Shown piece after piece: positions 35,168-46,214 of a DNA stretch of 64,000 nucleotides. The notes under the pieces are model-generated. The model searched no databases. It was not told the origin of the DNA and was given only the letters and a program-made list of their open reading frames with translations. Position numbers and translations under genes: made by a program. Source of the stretch: Brachionus koreanus. Taxonomy: Eukaryota; Rotifera; Eurotatoria; Ploima; Brachionidae. Positions within the stretch are counted from its first letter, which is position 1, and every line of letters begins with the position of its first letter. The DNA lies in the NCBI GenBank assembly GCA_016987375.1, contig PJRA01000412.1:2490629-2554628 (forward strand), written 5' to 3'.

Positions 35168-35687
35168 TTAAAATAAGCTATTTCTATTCAATCTGTTTTG
35201 GAACATAAATACTTCACCAAACAAAGAAGCTTTGGCTCGAACTCCGTTCTTGTCTACAGGAACATCCAATGACGAGCTTGATGCTCTGAATAAAATCATC
35301 AATTTGTCAAAGCATTCTTGATTTCTTATTTTAATGCCATTAGTCGCTGAAGTAGACATCGTCATTTCATTTCCATTGAGAGTGTGATGAGTCCATGAAG
35401 TTTGACCCTCCTTAAATCCAAATAGACGAACAGCTTGGGGATTGTTTGAGCTTGAATCAAAACCCAATCCAACTATTTTGAAATTGATAGGAAACTGGGC
35501 AAACGCTTCACATCCTACATCACCGCCGGGACTAAAAATAATTAGTTATCTTATTTTTTGTATAATATCTTAAACACTACCTTTTGCAGACAATTGATAA
35601 TGTTTCAGCTATATAAGTACATTTCGTTCGGGAACTTTGAGCCGAAGCACAAGCAATTAAAGCAACAATAGCGACTAAGAATTTCAT
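35168..35687 (-). CDS. Small secreted cysteine-containing protein, unknown family
   Basis: Two exons, 35581-35687 and 35168-35531 (49-bp intron, phase 2), give 156 residues. A clear signal peptide MKFLVAIVALIACASA is followed by a mature chain of about 140 residues with four cysteines (KCTY, VCKS, GCEA, ECFD), likely two disulfides. The mature chain is beta-rich in appearance, with FKIVGLGFDSSS, VRLFGFKEGQTSW and TLNGNEMTMS, and ends FMFQNRLNRNSLF. No catalytic motif is recognised. A TATA-like GACTTATAAATA (plus-strand reading) lies about 75 bp upstream, as in the next gene. An extracellular or lumenal role is all that can be inferred. Confidence 0.75.
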
Positions 35688-35761
35688 TTTAAGGTCTAAG
35701 CTTAGCTTACAAATGAAGTATTTTGAATAAAAAATTTGAAAAAATGTCTAATTGATGGGAC

Positions 35762-35770
35762 TTATAAATA
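35762..35770 (-). promoter_or_regulatory. TATA-like box of the 156-residue secreted-protein gene
   Basis: Plus-strand GACTTATAAATA, about 75 bp upstream of the ATG at 35687. The same eleven bases GACTTATAAAT recur upstream of the neighbouring secreted-protein gene, which supports a shared promoter design. Confidence 0.45.
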
Positions 35771-36050
35771 CTAGATGGTAGAAGTAGAAGTTTCTTTTTT
35801 CTATTCGAAAAACACGTACTAAGTCTCACCATCTATACATCTATACAACTTATTGCTAGAAAGTTTGATGAATTCAAAGCTAAAATTTAATAAAAAATAT
35901 TAGCTTTGTTCACATCGAGATCAACTCGAAGCATCAAAAATAAAAAAATTAGTCATAAACTTTAAATTTTATTTTTCTAAAAAAAAAAAATTATTACAAA
36001 AATAGAAAAAAAAAGTTTTTATTGATTATTTTAAAAAAGTTAATTTTAAG

Positions 36051-36531
36051 CTACAGGCCGTGAAAACCTTTTATATTTTGATATAAATTGGCCAAATAAA
36101 GACATAGAGTTTTTTCTTTACGTTTTTGGATGCGACATCTTTGGTAAATATTCTTGAACACAGACAAGCGTCGTCGATCTCTGCTCAATTCTTGTTCATC
36201 ATAAAAAACGGCATCATTTTTGTGCAAATTTTTGTAATCAAAATGGTTGAAGTTTTTGTTTGGTGGATGATTTCTTATCATTTCAAGCAATTGAAATATT
36301 TTATTTAATTGTTCTTGTTTTAGTCTTTCACTTACAAAGCTTGAATCTGGCAAGTTTATTAATTCTGAGCCATCATCCATATTTTTCTTCAAATTTTGAA
36401 ATAATTAAAATTTCATAAAAATTTTAAGAAAAAAATTGGCTTACCTCAGTCTCTTGTAAGGTAAAGCCAAATGCTTTAGAGCCTGATAGTATATTTAATG
36501 AGAATAATAAAGTGTAAAATAATTTGATCAT
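36051..36531 (-). CDS. Small secreted protein, possible peptide-hormone precursor
   Basis: Two exons, 36445-36531 and 36051-36386 (58-bp intron, phase 0), give 140 residues. A signal peptide MIKLFYTLLFSLNILSGSKA is followed by an acidic and polar region (NMDDGSELINLPDSS), then a helical, charged stretch (LKQEQLNKIFQLLEMIRN). A tribasic site SRDRRR precedes a C-terminal 37-residue segment containing just two cysteines, in CRIQKRKEKTLC, and ending YQNIKGFHGL. Signal peptide, acidic spacer, basic cleavage site and a terminal peptide with one possible disulfide loop is the layout of many prohormones. I cannot match it to a known hormone family, and the internal KRK inside the loop is a caution. 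Confidence 0.7.
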
Positions 36532-36611
36532 TATTTTATTATATCTATAAAAAAATATTTAATTTAAAAAATGTATCAAAACCTTGAACAGCTAGATCCT
36601 TTCAAAATGAC

Positions 36612-36620
36612 TTATAAATT
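36612..36620 (-). promoter_or_regulatory. TATA-like box of the 140-residue secreted-protein gene
   Basis: Plus-strand GACTTATAAATT, about 80 bp upstream of the ATG at 36531, sharing GACTTATAAAT with the promoter of the adjacent secreted-protein gene. Confidence 0.4.
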
Positions 36621-39600
36621 TAAAATTTCGTGTCTTAAATTTTAGCATTTTTAAATATTTTAATTGAATTTTTTACTCAAAAAAAAATCTGCCCAATTTA
36701 ATTAATCTAGAAAAAATTAATTGAAAATTTTGAAAAATTTATCGCTAAAAATTGAAAAATAATATGAAACACTCAACCAACAAATCATTTTTTGTAATTT
36801 TGTCAATTAACAATTTTCAATATTCAAAAATTTAGACAAAATAAGTGATTTATTCTGAGATTTTTTGTTTGAAAGATAATGCCTAATTTTTATTACATGT
36901 CAATTAAGATAAAGCTTAATTTTACTTATTCGACAAATAATCAAATTATCGACATTAGGGTTTACATGAAAAAAAAGATTATAAGTAAACATTTTTCAAT
37001 TAGATATATTTTAAAAAGGATAAAGTTTCCTTTAAAATGACTGTTAAATTCGAAACAAAATTAAATATAATGTTTTGTCTGTAAATGGAAAAATGCTTAA
37101 ATTTAAATCATTATTTAATCAAATTTCAATCTAAATATATTCTAATTAATCTTTCAATTATATTCGAAATAAGAATCTCAGAAGGCTCCTACGTTTTTAG
37201 GAACAAATTAAAAGTTTAACAGGAGTCATCAGGATAAATTTTTGAATTTTAATAAGCCTTATTGAAACACAAAGAGTAATAGCGGAAAAAAATAATAAAA
37301 ATAAAATCACTTGTTTTTTTAGATAATTATGAACAGATTTTTAATTGATCTGATGAGTTTATTTATTATTATTTAAAATTAAATAATGGGTTTGAAATCT
37401 TAAAAAATCCTTAAGTGCTTCTAAGTACGAAACTAAAAGGTTTTAATTGATTTTAAACTTATTATACTCGTGATTACTCATTGAAAAATTAAAATACGTT
37501 TGCAGTATATATGAAATTCTGAAAAATTTCGAGTATTTCAGAAACTTATTTAGGAAAACACCTCTTGAGTGATGGAAAAAAGAGAGAAATAACACAAAAA
37601 AAAACAATTTCGAGTTCTAATTTATCACAAAATCTAGATATTTATAGTAGAATTGATGTTTTATTTTGACAGAAAATGGAAAAGACTAAAAATGAATCCA
37701 GGTTTAAATGTGGTGTAATTTTAATGAAGAAAAAGATAAATAAGTTCAATCATTTTTAAAAGCTTAATTTTTAATCTAATTAGATTTATTTTATGCCCTA
37801 TTAAAATTAATTTATATAATTTGAGAATGTCTGCAATAATTAATTAGGATTATTTTAAATTTAACTTGAAGATTTTTGTCATATCCATTTCTAAATTAAA
37901 CTAAATTTAAAATTATTTAAATGAAAAAAGCCTAATGTTAATAAATCTCATAGGTTTAATTTTCTAAATAATTTTCATAATTGAGAGATGTTTTTTCAAA
38001 TTCTTGAATATAGCTTTGTGTCATTCTTTCTGTAGGCTATTCTCTAGTCTATGTAATAAAAAATTAAATGAAATCAATTAGTATTTTTATACAGATTTGA
38101 AAAAGAGAAATTTTTTCTTTGTTAATTTAACGTCCTTCCTTTATTTTCAAATACTTGATTGAAAAATTACATTAATTTATTTTTAGACAATTGTTTAAAT
38201 TATAGAAAAAAAATTTCTTTAAAAAATCGAAATGTTTTTTTAAACTAAATTTTTCAAAAATTGTATTGATTGATTTTAAAATATTTTTTATTTGTTTCTT
38301 ATTTTTATAATATTCCTTATTTTAAAATATTCAAGAAAGATATTGACAGAATTTTAAAAATCATGCCAACTTTTATTACATGTTATGATTTGGGAGAATT
38401 TTAATTAAAAAACATGATTTGCAATGCAAAATAACATTGGAAAATGGTATAAATTTAAAAAATTCTTGTTCGCACAAGCTTTTTAATTTATTTTTACAAT
38501 CAAATATCATAAATTTTATCGAATACTTGCTTTTAGATTATTAGTTTTCACAATTTTCATATAAAATAACACCTAAAAAATTGAATTGAAGAATTAATAC
38601 TGAGAAATTCTTATCTATAAATACAAAGCATTTGATATCATAATTGGTATTATTATAAATATTCATATAAAATTTCTATTCTATGATGAGCAAAATGAGA
38701 AACGAGACATAAAATAGATTGATCTCAATAAACCTTTGAATGATATATTTTTATTAAGAAAATTAAAATTTTAGAGTTTTACATAAATACATTTTTTTAT
38801 TAAATATATATTTAATAATTAATTTCGTCGAAAAAAATCAAATTATTTTTGATTAAGCATTGAGTTTTGAAAAATATTCGTGACTTAAAAAATTTTATTG
38901 CATAAATAAATATTTGAAAAAATGATGTTAGTCATCTTGTTCTAAAATAAAATATTAGAAACAATTCATTTAATTAACGATAATTACGACATGACAAGTA
39001 ATTTATTTTATGTTTAAATTGTCTGAATTAAGAAAAATATTTTTAATTATTGTCACATTTTTTTAATTAACTTGATAAAAAGCATATTTCTTTGTGGATC
39101 ACCGACATAATAACTTATTTTTTTTTAAATTAAAACTTAATCGATGTAATGAATTTTCTGTTGAAAAAATTTAATATGTCTCAGACAATTTTTTTTATTT
39201 TGCACTTAATAAAATAAATTTGAGGGTTATACTCACAGTATTAGTCCGATAAAATCAAATAAAAAGATTTAGAATAGATTTTAGCTGGAAATCTTTCTTT
39301 TTATTTCGAAAAAAGAGATATGAATACTTTATTTTTCCTGGATCAAGAATCCGAAAATTAAATCAATTTTTTTGATTTAATCAATATGAGCTAAATTAAA
39401 CAATTTTTTTTCGTTTTTTTTCCATTTTCTTTTAATGATCAAGTAAAAAGATGTGTTGCTATACTTTTGTCGAAAGTTCTTTTGAGCTCACGCAAGAAAT
39501 CCAAGAGCATAAATTAATGAAATTCTGCCAAAAAATTGAGCTTTCAAAGTTGATTTATGAATGTTAAAAAATTTTTTTTTGAAACTCTTCTAAGAATTTT

Positions 39601-39765
39601 GCATCTTTCATCTGTTATGACCGCAAAATCCAGCGAAAAAAGTTCAGTTGAAGTTTGTGGTTCTTGATATTCTTCGTTGTTATTTAAAAAAAAAAAAGGA
39701 TCCATATTTCTTTTATTGAAATAAAAAGAGAGATTCCCAGCTAAAATGTGCAAAAACTTTGACTT
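36621..39765. other. Long intergenic spacer
   Basis: About 3.1 kb of AT-rich DNA. A 69-codon minus-strand frame (39544-39753) with MDPFFFLNNNEEYQEPQ touches the following transposon and has no recognisable domain. No other candidate was found. Confidence 0.4.
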
Positions 39766-40370
39766 CCCGAGGGGACAAAACAGGCAAAAAACATTGTTTA
39801 AACACTGTTTAAACGGCGTTTGGTAGCTGTTTTTTGGTCGTTTTCGCTTTGTTTTTTTTGCGCTTAAAACGTGAGCGTTTTTGTACCAAAAAAACGAGGG
39901 GAAAACACTTTATTAACAAAACAAAATATTTCGTTTAGAATGTTTTTAAACCGTTTTTGACGCGCCAAAAACATTAAAAAACACCTCAAAAACCCAACAA
40001 TGCTATTTAAACACTTAAAAAACGACTAAAAAAACCTGAATAAAAATCTAATGCTTCTATATCGAAAAAAATTTAAAAAATTAAGCCTAAAACGCTCAAA
40101 AAACAAATAGAAAACACCTCAGTCACCCAGAAACACTATTTAAACACATAAAAACGTTTAAAAAACACTCTTCTTTACAATATTTTTGAAAAATATGTTA
40201 AATTTTATTTTAGTTTAATTATTTATGACTTAATTTTTCTAAATTCTTATCTTTATACTTTTTTTAAAACAAAAATAATAAAGTTTTTTTTTCTGGCTGT
40301 TTTACGCCCGTTTATCCTTTGTTTTTATTTCGTTTAAACAGTGTTTTTTGCGTGTTTTTGTCTCCTCGGG
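39766..40370. mobile_element. Non-autonomous DNA transposon with 38-bp CCCGAGG ends
   Basis: Left end CCCGAGGGGACAAAACAGGC running to TGTTTAAAC, and the right end (about 40333-40370) running GTTTAAACAGTG to GTCTCCTCGGG, are inverted copies with about 85% identity. Between them are 530 bp packed with variants of AAAAACxxTTTAAAC and no open frame. G/C content is above the flanks. The target duplication is unclear (flanks GACTT and TTATT), so I do not name a superfamily. Confidence 0.65.
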
Positions 40371-40759
40371 TTATTATAAAGAATGAAAAAATCAAGTATA
40401 TTGACCTAATTTACATATATTCCAAATCAAAAAAAATGTCTGAGACATATTGTTGTCCTACAAAACAAATGTTGCCCTATATCCACAGGATTATTATTTA
40501 AAGTTATTTTCAAAGTTTAAAAATTTGGAAAAGCCTTTTTTAAAATTGACTAAATGACAATAACCTTTGTTTAAACCCTAATAATGGCATTATAATATTC
40601 TTTACAAAGTTGAATTTTTAAATAAAATCATTAGTTTTTAAAATTTATTAATTTTAAATTATAATCTTTTTTAGTTTTGATCTGAAAAAAAGACTTAATT
40701 AAGTGAATGTAGTCGGCTTCCAACTTTTTATTTGCTTTAAAAAAAATTAGAAGTATAGT

Positions 40760-40965
40760 ATAGTGGTTTATTGCAACGCATAAATGCGTAAATCTGATAA
40801 CAGATTATGTGCAAAAATTATAATGAAAGTTTTTGTCTATTTTTTCTTTAAAAATATCGCTAGATTGAGCTTCCACTGCATCCACTCCTAACTTATTCCA
40901 GCCATTTACTACACGGTAGAAATAGAAAAAATAGTTTAAATAATTTATCTCCTAATCAAAAATAA
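40760..40965 (-). pseudogene. LINE (CR1-like) C-terminal relic with 3' hairpin
   Basis: Minus-strand translation reads FYFYRVVNGWNKLGVDAVEA then SDIFKEKIDKNF and a stop. This is the last segment of CR1/L2-type reverse transcriptases (R.VxxWNxLPxxVVxAxSxxxFKxxLD). Beyond the stop lies ACGCATTTATGCGT, a perfect hairpin, then TGCAATAA, resembling the 3' ends of the other retroposon tails in this window. Confidence 0.65.
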
Positions 40966-42907
40966 TATCTTAGTCATTTTGAGAGCTTTTATTTATCTTA
41001 TTATGAATTAGTAATTTAACTTTACTTTGAAAACGTTTTAAATTTACTAAAAAAATTTTTTTACTAAAAATGAGTCTTTAAAGATGTGAGTTTGTACACA
41101 TTTCTTCCTTCCTTCCAAAAAATTTTAAAATTAGCTAAATTTATACAGAAATAAAGATACGAATGAAGAATTTTTAATTTTCTCTTTTAAAAGAACGACT
41201 TTTCCCAAAATGACAAAATCAAAACAAAACTTTAATAAAATAAAAAATTAAATTTAAAAAAAAAAAATCATATAAAAATCCATAACCTAGGACGCCCAAT
41301 TTAGCCTTAAATTAAACTTTTTTAACTTATTAAATTATTTTTATAAGAACTGAAAATAACTAAAAATTGAAATTACTAGAATTTGATACAACATAAAGGG
41401 CTAAATTAGTCTTAATGTTCGTGTTTTAACGAGAAAATTTTATCAAAAACATAATTAAATCGAATTTAAAATGTCTTCATGCTTTTTAGACAAAATTAAA
41501 AATAACTTCTTTTATTAAACTATGTCTGAGAATCTCAATTTTTATATTATTTTCTCAAATATAAAAACAAAAAATTAAATTAATTTTCAAATTTTCACAA
41601 AAAAATTGAACAAAATCTTCAAAATATTAAAAAAAAACACTTTCAAGCATAGTAAATATGTAATTAAGCTTCGAAAAAGGGCTTCGAATGATTTAACATA
41701 CCATTTTTTGGCTTTATAAATTTAACTAAATTTTTTACTCAAAAAAAGGTGTATTTAAAGGTCTTACAGAAAGCTTTAATTGAACTAATTTTAATGACTG
41801 CGAGCAACTAGAAACTGGATTTTATTCCCTTTTAAGATATTTTGGTGTTTAAATTAAGTTATTTATGCAAATTTTAAAACATATCAATTTAAATTTTTTA
41901 AGCTTAATTTTGCGGTTGATTCTAATCGACAAATTTTACACATATATGACTTTCTAACTCAAATGAAGTTAATTAATTATTAAAATAAAAAGTTGAATAA
42001 TTATTTGAAATTTAGCTATAGGAAATCAATTTTTAAAATCTGTGATCAGATTTATGTTAATTATAGTAATTTTATCTACGTTTAAACGAATATTTTATCA
42101 ATTAAATCTTAAAAACATCATTGAATATTGTATAAAAAAGTATCTGGCTTATTCTTTCAAGGCTTTCTAGATAAAGATGGCTAAAGACTTTAGAGCGTAT
42201 TAATTAATTGCTAAAATTTATGCTCTTTTTTATTGATTAATTAAAAAAAGTAAAAAGTCGAAAAATTACAAAATTTTTTGACTCACTCTAATATAAATAC
42301 TAACTGATCCTGGTACCACAATCAACTTTCGAATTTTTTTAAAATAAATCTGATCTACTGGTATATTTAAATTATTTTTCTTATTCAAAACTTTTTCAAA
42401 ACCTTTTTGATGCATATTTTTATTTTTCGAAATATTTTTGTTTGTAAAAATTTCTAAAAAATTGTGCAATTTTTTAAAAAACAAATCAAATAAAAAAAAT
42501 CTTGCAAACTTGTGCTAATAGACACAGGTCAATCAAATATTTTTATTTTGAATAAACTTTACTTCATAATCTATTTAACTTTATTTTTTGAATTTTTCGA
42601 AATTGGAAAGTATGCCCACGTGTTGTATTAAATAAAAGTTTCTTTTAATTCATTCATTTATTTTCTTAACTAAAAATGGGTAAATATGTATATAAAATGA
42701 GAGAGTGGATAGGTCCGGTGTACATGTGGTGTTACAATCAGGCTAGTGCATTGAGATCTTGTTTATTTAACTAATCATTAGTGCTTAAACTATGATTAAC
42801 TACAATAGTAGCTAGGGCTTGATCTACCATAATAAAAACCATTAATGTCTTGAGCAATTTCTTTTTTAATTATAAAATACTTAAATTTCTGGTGAAAGAT
42901 ATTGATC
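40966..42907. other. Intergenic spacer
   Basis: AT-rich. The patch 42610-42850 is less AT-rich (CACGTGTTGTATTAAATAAA, GGTCCGGTGTACATGTGG) and could be a solo LTR or an old promoter, but no second copy is present to define ends. No gene seen. Confidence 0.3.
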
Positions 42908-43075
42908 TTTTTTTTTTTTTTTAAATAAATAATTGTGGGGAATGCCCCTGGGTTTGTCCGAATAGCCTTCGCTTTCGTTTAAACCCTCAAATTTGAAAAT
43001 TTTGAATTTTTACAAAAGGAAAAAGGAGTAAAAAAGAGTAATAGATACAATTTACCTAAATGTATTAATAGAATA
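42908..43075 (-). repeat. Retroposon 3' tail, copy 2 of the GGGGCATTCCCC family
   Basis: About 95% identical to 12664-12850 from the poly-T run through ACAATTTACCTAAATGTATT. On the minus strand it carries GGCTATTCGGACAAACC, the hairpin GGGGCATTCCCC, ACAATTATTTATTT and the A tail. A third, more diverged piece at 59041-59105 keeps CTCCTGAGTTTGTCCGAATA. Confidence 0.65.
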
Positions 43076-43535
43076 CTGAAAAATCTAAAGCTTATTACAA
43101 TACAACGTTATAAATAATAGAAAGATTATAGAAGAATTGGATATTTCCTATTGTTTAATATATGATATTGATCATATTTAATATTATTCTGGGTATTAAT
43201 ATTTATTGATTTTAAATTCAATGAAGCTGGGAGGAAAAAAATTAAAAGAAAACTAGGACTTTATCATAAAAAAAATTAATTTTATTTATTTAAAATAAAA
43301 AAATATATTAAAACTTGAAGAATGAATATTAAAAAAAATCCCATAAAGATTGTGATTTTATAATTACTGCAGCCTTCTGGTTGCTTTATTTTTAATTAAT
43401 TTTCATGTTGAAATTTAATCGATAAATTACCGATCATCTTAATATTATTTTATTTAAAGTAATTTTAAATTTGGTAAAAATTACACTTTAAAACAAATAA
43501 GACTTAGAATATAAAAAAAAGTAAATTTTAACTTT

Positions 43536-43660
43536 AATTTTTGATTTTGAAAAAATAATATCACTTAAAGTATTGAACTCCATGAAGACGTATGATATCG
43601 AACACTCTTGGCATGGTCTTGTACAACCTTTGGGTCGTTTCAATCAAAGATTCAGTTAAA
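43536..43660 (-). pseudogene. Fragment of the mariner-type transposase seen at 44.6 kb
   Basis: TTTTGAAAAAATAATATCAC through ACAACCTTTGGGTCG matches 44636-44730 with only a few substitutions. It covers the C-terminal transposase bases next to the left end. Similarity stops at both sides, so this is a truncated copy. Confidence 0.65.
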
Positions 43661-44159
43661 ATAATCGCTTTTAAAAAATACATATTTTATATACATATTT
43701 ATCTATTTTTAAAAAACGGGAAAATTTCTTCTTTAAAATCTTTAGTTACTGACTCAAAATAATCTCAGATTTTTATCTTGGTTTTTCTAATATGTAAATT
43801 TTAATTAAAGGAAACAAATTATATTTCTGTAAAATTTAAAAACTTTTTTTTTATCAATAATTAAACAGCAATATACTTGACTTTAATTTAAATATAATTT
43901 AACAAGACTTTGCTAAATTTTTTTTATTTTATTAATTTTTTGAAGAATTTAAATAAAATGAGGAATTTTTAAAATTTAATCCTTTTTATAAATTATTTTT
44001 AATTTCATTTTATTGGTAAAGCTAAATAATGATAAAAGAAATCTTAAGTTTAACCACGATCTGTTGATCGTTTAACTCTGAAAGTTAAAAACTGTGTTAA
44101 AAATAGATTATTGAGGACATAAATTCAGCATAACAAAAAATTTAAATTAAAACATTCGA

Positions 44160-44520
44160 TGATATACTGGCGACTTATTCCAGTGCTCACTCCAGCTGTA
44201 AAATCGTTTATAATTTTAGCAGACAAACTCTCTTTATCTTTCTATGGACTATGATGCTTTTTCATATTAACGCCTCGGCGAATCCTTTAATTAATGATCT
44301 ATTAATCATATTTCTTACAAGGTCCATCGTTAATCCATTCACTAATTTGAACATTTCAATCAGATCCTCTCTCACTCTTCTTTTACTCAACTTTGTCCAA
44401 TCCATTCTAGCCATTCTCATTTCATACGGCATACTCCTTAGCGACACAGTGATCATCCGATTGTTTGTTTTTTTTCTGTTTTTTCAATTACATCAGTCAT
44501 CAGTTACAAGTTCATAAGTC
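44160..44520 (-). pseudogene. LINE C-terminal relic
   Basis: Minus-strand frame 44262-44456 contains LRSMPYEMRMARMDWTKLSK then RRVREDLIEMFKLVNG. The RRxRxDLIEMFKxxNG block is the conserved end domain of CR1/jockey-like reverse transcriptases and is also present at 48.9 kb. Stops follow directly. The mariner element at 44531 begins just beside it. Confidence 0.65.
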
Positions 44521-44530
44521 TCTTTTAATA

Positions 44531-45461
44531 ACAGGTGTAGAATAAAAAATGGCACAAAATTAATTTTATCATAAAAAATTTTTTGTTTAACTAATTTAAA
44601 CTTTAATTTTTTTTTAAATTATAACTGAACCCTCCTATTTTGAAAAAATAATATCACGTAAAGTATTGAACTCCATGATGACGTATGATATCGAACACTG
44701 TTGGCATGGTCTTGTACAACCTTTGGGTCGATATTGCTCAGGCAAGCGCGAATTTTGTTTTCGAATTGTCTGAGATTTTTTGCCTTCCAATCACCCTCAT
44801 AACTTTTAGCTTTCAAATTTCCCCAAAAGTCTTCAATTGGTCTCGCTTTTGGTATAATTCTTTAGCAACATTCCTTATATTTTTATCTAACATGTTTTTC
44901 TTTCTCATGTTTCTCTTGTGTTCTTAGTACTTTTTGATGTTTGTATACTTTTTTAAAATCTTTCCGGCTCTAAGTTTGGCCACCATTAGTTTCGTTGCTG
45001 TTTTAGCAACGAATGGTTGTCGACCACTTCCTTTTTTTCTCTTGAAAGTTTTATCTTTTTCTATAAAATCTAGACTGCAATAAACAGAACGTTTTTCGTA
45101 TCCAAGATCAGTGAATCGCCTTTCAACTTCAGCTTTAGGCAAATTTTGGTTAATTTTTACAAAGTTGTTCAAATATTTTTTGATGGTTTCCTTGTTTTAA
45201 TCGGGTTAGTTTTCGGAACGACTCCCTTTAAATTTAAATTGAAATATTTTGGGACCAACTCCCCATCAATAGTGTTATTTTGGGACAGGCTAACATTTTT
45301 TACTAAGAACTTTTACAAAATTTCAACTTTTTGAAATATTTTTTTTTTAGTTTAAAGCTAGGATCAGTCTGATTTTAAATTTTGAAAAAAATTGGGAAAT
45401 GTCCTGTCCACTCTTTTAGAAATTTAAACATAACTTTTGTGTCATTTTTTTCTACACCCGT
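44531..45461 (-). mobile_element. Mariner/Tc1-type transposon, near full length, decayed
   Basis: Ends ACAGGTGTAGAATAAAAAAT (left) and the inverse of TTTTTCTACACCCGT (right) are flanked on both sides by TA (44529-44530 and 45462-45463), the Tc1/mariner target site. The 931-bp element carries minus-strand transposase pieces. N-terminal helix-turn-helix (44924-45172): LPKAEVERRFTDLGYEKRSV, then KRKKGSGRQPFVAKTATK. C-terminal part (44619-44860): WKAKNLRQFENKIRACLSNI and DPKVVQ. The middle, including the catalytic Asp residues, is shortened and frameshifted, so it is non-autonomous. Related copies lie at 1-149 and 43536-43660. Confidence 0.75.
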
Positions 45462-45463
45462 TA

Positions 45464-46152
45464 ATGTTAAAAAATGTTTTAATAGAGAATGATAATTGTA
45501 AATAGACGAATTTTCGATTTTTACAAGACGAAGAATCGATCTTGAAATTTTTTTATTTGAAATTATTAAGTTTTTAATTTATTTTAACGATTCAAAATAG
45601 ATTGTCTAGTCAAAATAATGGGAAATAAAAGCGATTTTAGAAACAAATATTTATTAATTTTTTTTCTAAAACAAATTTAAATAAAATATAAGCAAAATTA
45701 ATAAAATACATTTTTATCTGTTATTTTTTTGAAGTTGCACTTGGCACAATATTTTATAATGAAAAATAGAATTATTATTGAAAAGTTTTGCGACAATTTA
45801 ATCAAAATTAATTTTCAATATTCACTAAAAATATTAAAAGAAATTCGCCCTCTTACTCGGAGACGGAAACTGCTCATCAAAATATCTATGATGTTTTTTA
45901 TTATTTATTAATTAATATGAATAAGTCAAAATTTTCAAGATCCTTTTTATTAATTTATTAAAGAGCTAGGTCTCAAGTGATTCTTTATCTTTAATTATAG
46001 TCCAAATTAGCTTGCTGGTTTCTTTCTATTACTCTTTTAGTGTATTTTCTCTACTTATAAAACTAATCGAAATATTTTTAATTTCAAAATAAGATAATTG
46101 ATATAGAACCAATTTAGGTAAATTTCAAGTAATGTCGTAAATAATATAATCA
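45464..46152. other. Spacer upstream of the neuropeptide gene
   Basis: AT-rich; a 60-codon plus-strand frame at 45729-45911 has no recognisable domain and is treated as chance. Confidence 0.35.
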
Positions 46153-46160
46153 TATAAATA
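46153..46160 (+). promoter_or_regulatory. TATA box of the neuropeptide gene
   Basis: TATAAATA in CATATAAATAACAG, 62 bp upstream of the ATG at 46215. The spacing equals that in the 51-kb secreted-protein gene (61 bp). Confidence 0.5.
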
Positions 46161-46214
46161 ACAGTGTTTTCTTAAAGCGATTCAAAAAATTGTTTAAAAA
46201 AATACAAAACAAAA

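Noticed and set aside
42610..42850. Possible solo LTR with TATATAAAATGAGAGAG
   Set aside because: No second copy, no defined TG...CA ends and no target duplication in the window.
44262..44290. ACGCCTCGGCGAAT as another retroposon tail hairpin
   Set aside because: It lies within the reading frame of the LINE relic and lacks the downstream A/T microsatellite.
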